Counted from the stretch's first letter, positions 25,061-35,022 are shown. The stretch is DNA of 64,000 nt from JBCBKP01 sp038521625 (GCA_038521625.1 JBCBKP010000003.1:1-64000), one strand, 5' to 3'. Notes: generated by a model from the letters alone, not told the origin. Numbers and translations are program-made.

Positions 25061-26826
25061 CGCCGGTCCTCCCGAAGCATCGATCGCATCAGTCCCCAGT
25101 GCGTCGCCCGGATCGCCGACGCGACCTCCGACCTGCCGACCGGCTCGCCCGACGACGACTCGCCCGACTCGAGCGCCCTCGCCAGCGGACGCGCGTCTTC
25201 CAGCCCAAGCCGCGCCGCGTCGATCGCCGCGACCGATCTCGGGTCGACCCCCAGCACGCCCGCGACGTACGCGCGGGCGCCCGCCTCGGGACCGCCGGAG
25301 CTATTCCGAGACAGGCCCGCGTGTCGCGCCGCCCGCAGACGCACGCGCACCGGATCCCGGCGCCCGCGCCCGATACGAACGATGATCGCGGTCAGCGCCA
25401 GCAGCGGTGGGGCGACGACACCCGCGAGCACCAGCCGCCCGCTCAGACCATCCGGCTCCACCCGCGGCTTGGTCGCCAGCAGCCTCGCCGCGTCCGTCTC
25501 GATCGCCCAGATGCTCGGGCCCGTCGCCCGCAGCGATGTCTCGGGCGCCCCGTCCGAAACCCCCGGCGTCACCACCGCGTCGTCGAGCGTCACCCGGCGC
25601 ACCTTCTCCACGCGCAGAGGGATCGGCTGACTCCGCACGACCCTGTACGACTCCTCGTCGGGATCGAAGTACGCCAGCTCGATCGGCGGGACCGCCTCCA
25701 GATCCTCGCGCTCGGCCCGGACCGTCGTCCGGAACAACCGTCCGCCCGGCTCGCTCGTCGAGACCTCGCGCCAGCCGTCCGGCGAGAGCCGGAACGCCCC
25801 GAACGCCTCGCGCGACGCCAGGTCCGGTCCGTCGCTCACGCCCGCGAGCGGCTCGTTCCCGTAGATCCCGACCGTTAGCTCGATCGGATCGCCGACACGC
25901 ACCACGCTCGGCGTCGCCTCCGCCTGGATGATGTGCGGACCGACCAGCCCCTCGAAGATCTCCGGCCGCCCGATCGCCGGCAGATCCCGCACCAGCAGCT
26001 CGACCGGCTCGGCGCGCACGATGTACTTCTGCGCCGGCCGCGACCTGGTCCCCGACAGCACCGTCGTCACCGCGAACCCGTCCGCGTCGATCGTCCCCGC
26101 GCGCCGCGCCGTGACCGTCCCGTAGATCGTGATCTCGGTGTACGACGCGGACCCCTCGAACACCTCACGCACCGTCGCCGGGATCCGCGAACCGAACGCA
26201 CGCACCACATAGAGCCGCCCCCGCCCCGCCGTCTGCGCCTCGACGATCCGGACCTCCAGCGAGTCGTCGAGCGTCCCCACGAATTCGAAGTCCGTGACGC
26301 GCGAGCTCGCCGCCGTCGGGAAACGCCAGCTCAGACGCAGCGGCACCGTCTGTCCGACGAAGACCTCGGTCCGATCCATCGCCAGCTCGAGCGACGCCTG
26401 CGGCCAGGGCGCCGGCTCCACCGCCTCGACCGTCACCGCCTGCGTCGTCAGACGCTCGCCGCTCGCCAGCGTCACCGTCACCGGCGGGATCTCGAAAGCG
26501 CCCGCGCGCTCCGCCGTCACGCCCCACTGGATCAACAGCTGCCGCACCTCGTCCACGCGCTGCCGGTTGTTGAACGTCACGATCGACCGCGTGCGCCGCG
26601 GCGACGACCCGCGGAATTCCGACCGCAGACCCTCCGGCAGCGCGAGTGTCGGCAGCTCCGCCTCCGTCGCGCCGTCCACGCGCACCTGCAGCGTGATCTC
26701 GTCGCCGACATAGAACCGCGCCGGGTCGACCTGCAGCGTCGCACGCGGCTGCGCCTGCGCCCACGCGCCGGGCGCCGCCCACGCCAGCGCCAGCAACACG
26801 CCCAGAATCGAAGCCACCCTGATCAC
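25057..26826 (-). CDS. BatD-like protein (oxygen tolerance family)
   Basis: A 589-residue protein. Signal peptide, then several beta-sandwich domains (RATLQVDPARFYVGDEITLQVRV at the start and VFVGQTVPLRLSW later, the typical BatD pattern), a membrane helix at about 458-480, and a cytoplasmic helical tail (RLRAARHAGLSRNSSG). BatD proteins are thought to be large extracytoplasmic adhesive or scaffold parts of the complex. GTG start 26826 overlaps the previous stop (GTGA). Confidence 0.87.
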   Translation of the reverse strand: MIRVASILGVLLALAWAAPGAWAQAQPRATLQVDPARFYVGDEITLQVRVDGATEAELPTLALPEGLRSEFRGSSPRRTRSIVTFNNRQRVDEVRQLLIQWGVTAERAGAFEIPPVTVTLASGERLTTQAVTVEAVEPAPWPQASLELAMDRTEVFVGQTVPLRLSWRFPTAASSRVTDFEFVGTLDDSLEVRIVEAQTAGRGRLYVVRAFGSRIPATVREVFEGSASYTEITIYGTVTARRAGTIDADGFAVTTVLSGTRSRPAQKYIVRAEPVELLVRDLPAIGRPEIFEGLVGPHIIQAEATPSVVRVGDPIELTVGIYGNEPLAGVSDGPDLASREAFGAFRLSPDGWREVSTSEPGGRLFRTTVRAEREDLEAVPPIELAYFDPDEESYRVVRSQPIPLRVEKVRRVTLDDAVVTPGVSDGAPETSLRATGPSIWAIETDAARLLATKPRVEPDGLSGRLVLAGVVAPPLLALTAIIVRIGRGRRDPVRVRLRAARHAGLSRNSSGGPEAGARAYVAGVLGVDPRSVAAIDAARLGLEDARPLARALESGESSSGEPVGRSEVASAIRATHWGLMRSMLREDRR

Positions 26827-27881
26827 CAGTCACGCTCCACTCGGATCGGACGCGCGTTCCGCGCGCGCCGCTCGTTCCGTTCGCTCTCTTCTCGCTCGAT
26901 GAGCTGCTCGGCCACCGACTCGCCGTCCCGCTCCTGCTCGTCCTCGCCCGGCTCGTCCTGTTCCCCCGGGGCGTCCTGCGGCTGCTGCTCGGGGTCGCCC
27001 TGCCGGCCCGGCTCTTGATCTCGCTGACCCGTCGAGCGCAGCAACTCCGCCGCACGCTCGAGCGCGTCCGACGCCTCCCGCTGCGACTCCCGTGCGCCCT
27101 CGTCCTCCCCCTCGGCCAGCCGCTCCGCCGCCTCGCGTTGGAGCTGCCGCGCCCGCTCCACCTCGTTCGACGCCGCCTGACGCGCCGCTTCCTGCTCGGC
27201 AGACCCCTGGTCCAGCTCGCGCACGTCCTCGCCCGCGTCGTCCGTCCGCTCGCGCGTCTCCCGCTGCTCTTCCTGACGCTCCGCCGACTCGGCCTCGCTC
27301 TCGGACTGATCCTGCTGCTGCTCGGAGAGATCCTGCAGTCGGTCGGCCAACTCCTCCATCTGCCGCTGGATCTCCTCACGCCGCTCGATCTCCTCCTCGA
27401 CCCGGCGGATCTCCTCGCGCACGCGCTGCGTGTGCCGCGCGGCCTCGGCGTCCCCCGGGTCGAGCCGCGCCGCCCGCGCGAACGACGACGCCGACCGCTT
27501 CAGCCAAGGCAGACGCTCCTGAAGCGTGGGGGGGCGCGCCATCGCCGCGGCGCCCTCGCCCTGCGTCACCTCCGCCACAGACGCCGCGTACAGCGCCTGC
27601 GCCGCGTTGAACCGCGCCACCGCGCGCACCGCCTCGCTCTCCGCGGCCAGCTCCGCCATGCCCAGCTTGTCGACCGCGAGCATCGCGTGCCCCTGCTCGA
27701 CGTCCTCCGACGCGACGCCGATGAGATCCCGCGCGCGATCATCGCCGGTCTGCTCGAGGCGCTCGACCAGCGCCTCGAGCTCGGCCGCCATCTCCTCGGC
27801 GCTCTGGGGCGCTGTTGCCGGCGGAGCGGACGCCGCGGGCGCCAGAAGCAGCGGAGCAAGAACAAGAGCATGCCAGGTCAT
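26823..27881 (-). CDS. BatC-like protein with a long coiled coil
   Basis: A 352-residue protein at the BatC position. Signal peptide (LVLAPLLLAPAASA), a helical region with TPR character (residues 30-150), then a long Glu/Gln/Arg-rich coiled coil (about 155-345) with repeated E-E-I-x-R and Q-Q-Q-D patterns. It ends PIRVERDW. The low-complexity half is unusual in composition but consistent with a scaffold. ATG 27881 overlaps the BatB stop (ATGA). Confidence 0.78.
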   Translation of the reverse strand: MTWHALVLAPLLLAPAASAPPATAPQSAEEMAAELEALVERLEQTGDDRARDLIGVASEDVEQGHAMLAVDKLGMAELAAESEAVRAVARFNAAQALYAASVAEVTQGEGAAAMARPPTLQERLPWLKRSASSFARAARLDPGDAEAARHTQRVREEIRRVEEEIERREEIQRQMEELADRLQDLSEQQQDQSESEAESAERQEEQRETRERTDDAGEDVRELDQGSAEQEAARQAASNEVERARQLQREAAERLAEGEDEGARESQREASDALERAAELLRSTGQRDQEPGRQGDPEQQPQDAPGEQDEPGEDEQERDGESVAEQLIEREESERNERRARNARPIRVERDW

Positions 27882-28963
27882 CGCAGATCCTCCGCCCGGA
27901 TCGCACGCCGGCGCGGGATCCGCACCAGCGGCTCGATCAGCAGCAGCACCAGCGCACCCGCCGCGAACCAGTGGTGCCCCTCCTGATACCGCATACGGGT
28001 CCCCGTTCCCAGGCTCGCGCCGTCGCCGACCGCGAGACGGTTGTACTCGGCCGCCAGATCGATCTCGCCCGTGCCCACCGGCAGGAACACACCGCCCGCC
28101 GTCGCCGCGCTGACGTCGCGCAGCGTGCCGCTCTCGAGCCGGCTGCGGACCTGCGCGCCCCGGTACTCCACCGAGCCGCCCGCCCCGTCGGGGACGAGCG
28201 CGCCCTCGCCCTCGCTGCCGATCCCCAGCGCGATGATGCGGATGCCCAGCTCGCCCGCGCGCCCGGCCGCGGCCACCGGGAACGATTCCTGGTCCTCGCC
28301 GTCGCTGATCAGGATGATGTCCCGCGCACCCGCCGGCAGCTCCTCGCCCTCTTCCAAAGAGGCCGCCCCGTACACGATGTCCACGGTCTTGCGGAGCGCA
28401 TCGCCGATCAGCGTGCCGCCGCGCGGCACCGAGGCCGGCCCCAGCTCGTCCAGCGCCAGATCGAAGAACGCCTTGTCCACCGTCAGCGGGCACGCCACCT
28501 GCGCCGCGCCCGCGAACGCCACCAGCGCGACGCGGTCGCCCGGGCGCGACGCCACCAGATCCTTGATCCACAGCTTGGCACGCCCCAGACGGCTCGGCGC
28601 TAGATCCCGCGCCAGCATGCTCCGCGACACGTCCACCAGGAACACGATGTCGCGCCCGCGCCGCTCGACCTCGACCGGCTCCGGGTTCCACTGCGGCCGC
28701 GACAGCCCGACCGCCCCGAGCGACAGCGCCAACGCAAGCATCGCCGCACGCAGCACCCAGCCGAACGACAGCCCCCGGACGCCCAGCCGCCGCCCGAGCG
28801 TCCCCGACGCGAACCGCCGCCCCAGCGCCCGCGACCGCGCGGCGCCCCAGACCGCCAGCAGCACGACCACCGGCGCCAAGAGCAGCAGCGCGAGCCACGC
28901 CGGCTCCGCGAGACGCGCGGTCGCCCAGCCAACGCCCTCGGACTGCGCGAGCACCAACGTCAC
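27878..28963 (-). CDS. BatB-like VWA-domain membrane protein
   Basis: A 361-residue protein. Two N-terminal membrane helices (about 21-40 and 68-88) precede a von Willebrand factor A domain (about 102-300) whose metal-ion site has DVSRSM; a third helix lies at about 330-350. The topology matches BatA/BatB, in which the VWA domain is on the periplasmic side. It binds a partner through a divalent metal. GTG start overlaps the BatA stop by 4 bases. Confidence 0.88.
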   Translation of the reverse strand: MTLVLAQSEGVGWATARLAEPAWLALLLLAPVVVLLAVWGAARSRALGRRFASGTLGRRLGVRGLSFGWVLRAAMLALALSLGAVGLSRPQWNPEPVEVERRGRDIVFLVDVSRSMLARDLAPSRLGRAKLWIKDLVASRPGDRVALVAFAGAAQVACPLTVDKAFFDLALDELGPASVPRGGTLIGDALRKTVDIVYGAASLEEGEELPAGARDIILISDGEDQESFPVAAAGRAGELGIRIIALGIGSEGEGALVPDGAGGSVEYRGAQVRSRLESGTLRDVSAATAGGVFLPVGTGEIDLAAEYNRLAVGDGASLGTGTRMRYQEGHHWFAAGALVLLLIEPLVRIPRRRAIRAEDLR

Positions 28964-30024
28964 GCGACCGTCCTCCTCAGCAAGACGACGCGAAGCAAGA
29001 CCTCCAGCAGCAGCACGAGCACGCCCGCGATCGCGAACGGCCGGTACCGCTCCTCGACGAACGTGAACGTCTCCTGCTCGATCCGCGTCCGCTCCAGCTC
29101 GTCGATCTCGGCGTAGACGTCCCGCAGCTGCGATGCGGACGAGACCGCCCAGCTCTTGCCGTCGGTCGTGTCCGCCAGCATGTTCAGCGTGCGCATGTCC
29201 GCTCGCATCACGCCGCCGAGCAGATCCCCGAACGACTCATCCGCCAGACCGAGCCCGATCCCGATCGCGTAGATCCGGATGCCCCATTCCTGCGCGAGCC
29301 GCGCCGCCTCCTCGGGACGGATCCGGCTGTCGCGGTCGTCCCCATCGGTCAGCAGCACGATGACCTTGCTCTTGATCTCGAACTCGTCCGCGCCCGCCTC
29401 CCCGTCGGCCTCGCCGCGCTCCCGATACGCGCGCTCCACCTCGCGCAGCCGCGCGGATGCCAGCGCCACCGCGTCGCCGATCGCCGTCCCACGCTCGTTC
29501 TCGATCGGCGAGATCCGGATCGTGTCGATCAGCTCCGGGATCGGCCCGTGGTCGCGGATCAGCGGGCAGATCGTGTCCGCGTAGCTGTCAAACGCGATCA
29601 CACCCAGCAGGTCGCCCTCGCGCCCGCGCAGCTCCTCGCCAGAGCCGAGCACGAACTCGGTCGCCAGCCGCTTCACCGCGTCGATCCGCGTCACCACCGA
29701 ACCGTCCAGGCGCGTCCGCTCGTCCATGCTGCCCGAACGGTCGATCACCAGCTGCAACGCCACGCCCTCGGTCCGCTCACGCCGACGCCCGGAGACGTCC
29801 TGCGGGCGCGCCGCCACGACCGCCAGCAGCACCACCGCACCCACGCGCAGCAGCGGAGGCAAAGGCCGCAGCGCCGTCCGCCAGCTCCCGCCGAGCGAGC
29901 GCGTCCCCGCCGTCCGCGGGAACAGCACCCCGCGCCCCCGGGCGATCCGCCACGCCAGAGGCAGCACCACCAGCGCCAGCGGCGCCAGCAGCAGCATCCA
30001 CGGGCTCTCGAACCGATCGAACAT
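28960..30024 (-). CDS. BatA-like VWA-domain membrane protein
   Basis: A 354-residue protein with an N-terminal helix (LLLAPLALVVLPLAWRIA), a second helix (LLRVGAVVLLAVVAA), then a VWA domain with an intact metal-ion-dependent adhesion site (VIDRSGSMD, DxSxS) and a C-terminal helix (AIAGVLVLLLEVLL). It pairs with the following BatB-like gene. ATG 30024 shares one base with the previous stop (TGATG); GTG 30027 is an alternative start. Confidence 0.88.
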   Translation of the reverse strand: MFDRFESPWMLLLAPLALVVLPLAWRIARGRGVLFPRTAGTRSLGGSWRTALRPLPPLLRVGAVVLLAVVAARPQDVSGRRRERTEGVALQLVIDRSGSMDERTRLDGSVVTRIDAVKRLATEFVLGSGEELRGREGDLLGVIAFDSYADTICPLIRDHGPIPELIDTIRISPIENERGTAIGDAVALASARLREVERAYRERGEADGEAGADEFEIKSKVIVLLTDGDDRDSRIRPEEAARLAQEWGIRIYAIGIGLGLADESFGDLLGGVMRADMRTLNMLADTTDGKSWAVSSASQLRDVYAEIDELERTRIEQETFTFVEERYRPFAIAGVLVLLLEVLLRVVLLRRTVA

Positions 30025-30965
30025 CACGACCCGGCCCCCGAGATCCCAGCGCCGGTCAGCAACGCCGCGGCCAGCCGCGCCGACTCGAGCGCCGATCTCC
30101 CGTCGCCGCCCGCGAACCGCGCCGTCTCCAGTCGCTCGAGCGCCGCGCCCACGCGATCCACGGCGTCGCCACCGGCAGAGCCCGAGAGCAGCCGCCGCGC
30201 GTCGCCGGCCGCGATCGAGGACCCCTCATGATCCGTCCGCACGCCGACCAACGCCCGCAACGCGCTCTCGGCCCGCTCGAGCGCCTCGGGCGACGCCTCG
30301 CCCTCGGCGTAACGCTCGATCTCCGCGCGCAGCTCCGCCGCGCTAGCCGTCCGTCGGCGCGGCTTGCGCGTGACCGCGATCACGAGGACCAGCGTCACCG
30401 CCACGCCCGCCGCACCGAGCCCGACGAACAACCCCGTCCGGTCCGGCGCCCCGGCCGGCTCCGGCGCCGCGCGGAACGCGCCGAGCCGAGGGTCGTCCGC
30501 CCCCGCCTCGGCCTCGAGCAGGTCCGCGACCACGACCGGGATCGTCTCGGTCACGACCAGCGGCTCCTCGCCCTCATCGAACCGCAGCTCCAGCGCCGGG
30601 ATCTCGTACTCGCCCGGCAGGAACGGCTCGAGCCTCCACGCGACCTCCCGCGTCACGAGCCCGTCGACCGCGATCGCCGGCGCTTCAGTGCGTTCGACCA
30701 CGGTCCAGCCCGCGTCGGTGAACACGTCATCCTGCGAAGGCTCGCCGCGCCGGGCCGCGACGTCGAGCGGATCGAGCGGGCGCGACCAGCGCAGGCGGAC
30801 CGTCGCCAGATCGACCGGCGAGAGCGCATCGCGGTCCAGCGTCAGCTCGACGCGCACCCCGCCCGTCTCGATCACCTGCTCCGACGCGACGGCGGCGGTC
30901 TCGGGCGCGGAACGCTCGCAAGCGACGAGCGCGGAGGCCATCAGGATGGCGAGGAACCCGCGCAT
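30024..30965 (-). CDS. Lipoprotein-type Bat operon protein with one membrane helix
   Basis: A 313-residue protein. Residues 1-16 end in a lipobox (SALVAC), so Cys16 may be lipidated. A beta-sandwich region (about 30-165) is followed by one membrane helix (about 178-198, GLGAAGVAVTLVLVIAV) and a helical cytoplasmic tail. It sits between DUF58 and BatA, where many Bat operons have a DUF4381 or similar gene. The fold resembles BatD's sandwiches. Function inferred from context only. It overlaps its neighbours by 1 base on each side. Confidence 0.68.
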   Translation of the reverse strand: MRGFLAILMASALVACERSAPETAAVASEQVIETGGVRVELTLDRDALSPVDLATVRLRWSRPLDPLDVAARRGEPSQDDVFTDAGWTVVERTEAPAIAVDGLVTREVAWRLEPFLPGEYEIPALELRFDEGEEPLVVTETIPVVVADLLEAEAGADDPRLGAFRAAPEPAGAPDRTGLFVGLGAAGVAVTLVLVIAVTRKPRRRTASAAELRAEIERYAEGEASPEALERAESALRALVGVRTDHEGSSIAAGDARRLLSGSAGGDAVDRVGAALERLETARFAGGDGRSALESARLAAALLTGAGISGAGS

Positions 30966-31870
30966 CAGTGCTTCGCCCTCGCCCTCTCGCGCCGCCGGAA
31001 GTACGCCGCCAGATCGTCCGCCGGGGCCCGGTCGGTCGAGAGCTCGACCAGATCCACTCCGGCGCTGCGCAGCAGCTCCGCCGCCACGCCCCGGTCCGCC
31101 GCCGCACGCGCCGCCCACCGGCGCCGCACCCGCCCCGAGCCCGTGTCCAGCAGCGTCCGCCGGCCCGTCTCCGGATCGACCGTCTCGATCAGCCCGGCCC
31201 GAGGAAGCACGAGCTCGCGCGGGTCGCTCAGCCGCAACGCCGCCACCTCGTGCCGACGCGCCAGACGCCGCAGCGCGATCGTCCAAGACTCGAGCTCTTC
31301 CGGGTCGCGCGGCACGACGAAGTCACCCAGGATGAACACGACCGAGCGCCGCCGCTGCACCATCGAGACCGTCTTCACCGTCTCGGGAAGCCCGGCGCTG
31401 CCGCCGCGCGGCTCGACCGCGACCAACTCCCTCAGGATCCGCATCACCTGCTTGGGGCCGCCGCCGGCGGGCACGTGCGCGAGCGGCCCGTCCGCGAACG
31501 TCCACAGCCCGACCCGGTCCTGGTTCGTCGAGGCCGCGATCGCGATGATCCCGCACGCCTCCGCCGCCAGCCGCAGCTTGCTCTTGCCCATCGAGCCGAA
31601 CACGCCGCGGGCGCTGCAGTCCATCAGCAGCGAGACGTTGAGCTGACGCTCCTCGCGGAACCGCTTCACGAACGGACGCCCGGTCCGCGCCGTGACGTTC
31701 CAGTCGATCGAGCGGACCTCGTCGCCCGGCTGGTACTCGCGGACCTCGTCGAACTCGATGCCCTGGCCCTTGTAGGCCGCGTGGTACTCACCGGAGAACA
31801 GGTCGTCGGCGCGCCGCCGCGCCTTCCACCGGAGCTTCCGGGCCTCCTGCATCAGCTCGGCGGGCTGCAT
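30965..31870 (-). CDS. DUF58 domain protein
   Basis: A 301-residue soluble protein. The DUF58 signature is present: YQPGDEVRSIDWNVTARTGRPFVKRF, followed by a VWA-like core (LNVSLLMDCSARGVFG). DUF58 proteins are partners of MoxR ATPases and sit next to them almost always. It lacks a membrane helix, so it is probably the soluble adaptor between the ATPase and the Bat membrane proteins. 25 bases separate it from the MoxR gene. Confidence 0.92.
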   Translation of the reverse strand: MQPAELMQEARKLRWKARRRADDLFSGEYHAAYKGQGIEFDEVREYQPGDEVRSIDWNVTARTGRPFVKRFREERQLNVSLLMDCSARGVFGSMGKSKLRLAAEACGIIAIAASTNQDRVGLWTFADGPLAHVPAGGGPKQVMRILRELVAVEPRGGSAGLPETVKTVSMVQRRRSVVFILGDFVVPRDPEELESWTIALRRLARRHEVAALRLSDPRELVLPRAGLIETVDPETGRRTLLDTGSGRVRRRWAARAAADRGVAAELLRSAGVDLVELSTDRAPADDLAAYFRRRERARAKH

Positions 31871-31895
31871 CGGCGGCGCCTCCCGTCGGCGGTGC

Positions 31896-32903
31896 TCAGG
31901 GCAGCGGCACGGTGTCCAGCACCGCCCGCACGATCCCGTCGGCGTCCTCGCCCTCCGCCTCGGCCTCGTAGCTCACCACGATCCGATGACGCAGCACGTC
32001 CATCGCGACCGCCTTGATGTCCGACGGCGTCACCGACCCACGCCCCTCGAGGAACGCACGCGCCCGCCCGGCCATCGCCAGCGCGATCGAGGCACGCGGC
32101 GAGGCGCCGAACTCGATCCAGCGCTCCAGGTCCTCGCGCCCGGTCGCCGCCTTCGGCTCGCGCGTCGCGTGCGTCAGGTCGACGATGTAGCCGGTCAGCC
32201 GCTCGTCGAGATGCACGCGGTCGACCACCGAGCGCGCCCGCTCGATCTCCTCGAGCGAGACGACCGGCGCGATCGTCGCCGCCGGGGTGCTCGAGGCCAT
32301 CCGCGCGACGATCCGCCGCTCCTCGTCCTTGCTCGGGTAGCCGACGCGGAGCTTCAGAAGGAAGCGGTCGACCTGCGCCTCGGGCAGCGGGTACGTCCCC
32401 TCCTGCTCGATCGGGTTCTGCGTCGCCAGCACCAGGAAGGGGTGCGGCAGCGGGCGGGTCTCGTCGCCGATCGTGACCGACCGCTCCTGCATCGCCTCGA
32501 GCAGCGCCGACTGCACCTTCGCCGGCGCCCGGTTGATCTCGTCGGCGAGCACGATGTTGGAGAACACCGGGCCCAGACGCGGCGTGAACGTGCCGTCCTT
32601 CGGGGAGTAGATCAGCGTGCCGATCAGGTCCGCCGGCAGCAGGTCCGGCGTGAACTGGATCCGCTTGAACTCGGCGCTCAGACCCCGCGCCAGCGTCGAC
32701 ACCGTCAGCGTCTTGGCCAGCCCGGGCACGCCCTCGAGCAGCACGTGCCCGCCGGTCAGCAGGCCGATCACCAGCCCCTCGACCATCTCACGCTGACCCA
32801 CGACGACCGACGACACCGCGTCCACCAGCCGGTTGATCGGCTCGGCGTGCGCAGAGATCTCCTCGCGCGTGAGTGACGACTGATCTGACTCGGCGATGCT
32901 CAC
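31896..32903 (-). CDS. MoxR-family AAA+ ATPase
   Basis: A 335-residue AAA+ protein and the first gene of the Bat operon. Walker A GVPGLAKT (about 58-65), Walker B VLADEINRAPAKVQ, the MoxR-specific TQNPIEQEGTYPLPEAQVDRF, sensor and lid regions (SPRASIALAMAGRA) are all present. It probably acts as a chaperone that remodels or loads the VWA-domain partners. GTG start at 32903. Confidence 0.94.
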   Translation of the reverse strand: MSIAESDQSSLTREEISAHAEPINRLVDAVSSVVVGQREMVEGLVIGLLTGGHVLLEGVPGLAKTLTVSTLARGLSAEFKRIQFTPDLLPADLIGTLIYSPKDGTFTPRLGPVFSNIVLADEINRAPAKVQSALLEAMQERSVTIGDETRPLPHPFLVLATQNPIEQEGTYPLPEAQVDRFLLKLRVGYPSKDEERRIVARMASSTPAATIAPVVSLEEIERARSVVDRVHLDERLTGYIVDLTHATREPKAATGREDLERWIEFGASPRASIALAMAGRARAFLEGRGSVTPSDIKAVAMDVLRHRIVVSYEAEAEGEDADGIVRAVLDTVPLP

Positions 32904-33030
32904 GCCAACGCTCCGTGACGACCCCGGGGAACCACCCGCCCGCGGCCGATACCGAGCGGGCGTGCCGCATCGATGCGCCGCGCAGCCCGTCCTGTCAACC
33001 GGCCGCCGGCTACGCGGCCGCGGGGGCGCT

Positions 33031-33366
33031 TCAGCCCTCGGCCGGCGGCGCGTCGCCCGTGCCGCCGTCGAGCGGACGCGGCGGCTGCAGCGAGATCTCG
33101 CCGAACCGCTCCTCGTACTGACGGATCGCCTGGCCCAGCGTGATCGCCAGACGCTTGGCGCCCGCCCAGTTCATCACCACGCGGCTGTTGACGCTGAAGG
33201 TCATCGACGGCTGCTGGCCCGGCGCCTGCTGCGGGATGTTCACGCCCATGTCCAGGACCACCTCGTCGTGCAGCGTGGCGGTGCGGATCGTGTTCGCGTA
33301 GGTCGTCTGCATCCTCGACTCGTCGATGCGGAGCTGGATCTGCTGCTGCTGAGGCTGATCGGACAT
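33031..33366 (-). CDS. DUF3467 family protein
   Basis: A 111-residue protein with the DUF3467 pattern: IQLRIDESRMQTTYANTIR, EVVLDMGV, FSVNSRVVMNWAGAKRLA, then LGQAIRQYEERFG. The family is widespread in Planctomycetota and a few other phyla, with no known activity. The C-terminus is Pro/Gly-rich and flexible. ATG 33366 has GAAAGGTCCG before it. It is transcribed away from the trehalose genes; the 213 bases between the two starts hold their promoters, but no clear -35/-10 pair is seen. Confidence 0.85.
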   Translation of the reverse strand: MSDQPQQQQIQLRIDESRMQTTYANTIRTATLHDEVVLDMGVNIPQQAPGQQPSMTFSVNSRVVMNWAGAKRLAITLGQAIRQYEERFGEISLQPPRPLDGGTGDAPPAEG

Positions 33367-33579
33367 GGATCGGACCTTTCGGGTCGGAATCGTCTGGCTC
33401 GGTCTTCTGAAGCCCGGGCGGACCCCCGCCCGGAGAGGCCGTGACTCTACGCGGCCCAACGCCGAGCGGCGATCCTGGACCGATCCCCGCACGACGACCG
33501 ATCGAGCCGCTACATTCCGAGAGCCCCGATCCCTCGGGGCGAGGGTCCATCGAGCAAGAGAGGCGGGCGGTCCACCGGC

Positions 33580-35022
33580 GTGGCGAAGAAGACTCCGAAA
33601 TCCTCGGCCGCCCGGGGCAAGCGCCGGCTGGTCATCGTGGCCAACCGCATGCCCGTCCGGAAGGTCAAGGGCGGCGCTCGTGGCGGCTCCGGCTGGGAGA
33701 CAAGCCCGGGCGGGCTCGTCTCCGCGCTGGCCCCCATGCTCCAACGCTCGGGCGGCGCCTGGGTCGGCTGGGACGGCACCACCAGCCGTAGCGCCCGCGA
33801 GCCCTTCCTGCACGACGGCATCAACATCCGCCCTGTGCCGCTCACCAAGGACGAGCTCGACCGCTTCTACGCCGGCTTCAGCAATAAGACCCTCTGGCCG
33901 CTCTACCACGACGCCATCCGCGCCCCGGCCTTCCACCGCCACTGGTGGTGGCCCTACGTCAAGGTCAACGAGCGCTACGCCGAGGCCACCTGCGAGGTCG
34001 CCGGCGACGACGACGTCATTTGGGTGCAGGACTACCAGCTCCAGCTCGCGCCATCGATGATCCGCGACAAGCGGCCCAACGCCCGCATCGGCTTCTTCCT
34101 GCACATCCCATTCCCGCCGGAAGAGCTGTTCGCCAAGCTGCCCTGGCGCAAGCAGACCCTCGAGGGCCTGCTCGGCGCCGACGTCCTGGGCTTCCAGACC
34201 AAGCTGAGCGCCCAGAACTTCAGCCGCGCCGCCCGCCGCTACACCTCCGCCACCGGCTCCGACACCCTGCTCAACTACCAGGGCCGCCAGATCGTCGTCG
34301 ACGCCTTCCCGATCTCGATCCAGGTCAGCCAGTTCCAGGACCTCGCCCGCGACCCCGAGGTCATCCGCGAGGCCGAGCGCTTCCGCGGCAGCTGGGACCA
34401 ACGCAAGATCATCCTCTGCGTCGACCGCCTCGACTACACCAAGGGCATCGACATCCGACTCCGCGCGTTCGAGGAGGTCCTCCGGCGCGGCAACTTCACC
34501 GCCGACGAGTGCGTCATGATCCAGGTCGCGGTCCCGACGCGCCAGTCGGTCGACGACTACGCCGAGCTCCGCGAGACCGTCGAGCAGTACGTCGGACGCA
34601 TCAACGGCACCTACGCCAAGATGGAGCACATCGCCGTCCACTACGTCCACAGAAGCCTGCCGATGCGCGAGCTGCTCGCCGCCTACCTCGCCGCCGACGT
34701 CATGATGGTCACGCCCCTCCGCGACGGGATGAACCTCGTCGCCAAGGAGTACTGCGCGACGCGCCTGGAGGGCTCGGGCGTCCTCGTCCTCAGCGAGTTC
34801 GCCGGCGCGGCGCTCGAGCTCAAGCAGGCCCTGCTCGTCAACCCGTACGACATCGACGGCATGGCGACCACCCTTGAGGACGCGCTCCGCCTCGACGACG
34901 CCGAGGCACGCCGGCGCATGAACGCGCTGCGGCGCACCATCGAGAAGCACGACGTCTCGGCCTGGTCCGACTCGTTCCTCCGGCGCCTCGACGCCGACTT
35001 CAACGGGAGTGCCACGCGATGA
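33580..35022 (+). CDS. otsA: Trehalose-6-phosphate synthase
   Basis: A 480-residue GT20 glycosyltransferase that joins UDP- or other NDP-glucose to glucose-6-phosphate. Seen are the N-terminal VIVANRMPV, GGARGGSGWETSPGGLVSAL, WVQDYQLQL (Gln instead of His as in actinobacterial OtsA), FFLHIPFPPEELF, DRLDYTKGI and TPLRDGMNLVAKEY near the C-terminus. All substrate-contacting motifs are present. GTG 33580 is the start; its AGGCGGGCGG lies upstream. It overlaps the next gene by 4 bases (ATGA), so both enzymes are made together. Confidence 0.95.
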   Translation: MAKKTPKSSAARGKRRLVIVANRMPVRKVKGGARGGSGWETSPGGLVSALAPMLQRSGGAWVGWDGTTSRSAREPFLHDGINIRPVPLTKDELDRFYAGFSNKTLWPLYHDAIRAPAFHRHWWWPYVKVNERYAEATCEVAGDDDVIWVQDYQLQLAPSMIRDKRPNARIGFFLHIPFPPEELFAKLPWRKQTLEGLLGADVLGFQTKLSAQNFSRAARRYTSATGSDTLLNYQGRQIVVDAFPISIQVSQFQDLARDPEVIREAERFRGSWDQRKIILCVDRLDYTKGIDIRLRAFEEVLRRGNFTADECVMIQVAVPTRQSVDDYAELRETVEQYVGRINGTYAKMEHIAVHYVHRSLPMRELLAAYLAADVMMVTPLRDGMNLVAKEYCATRLEGSGVLVLSEFAGAALELKQALLVNPYDIDGMATTLEDALRLDDAEARRRMNALRRTIEKHDVSAWSDSFLRRLDADFNGSATR

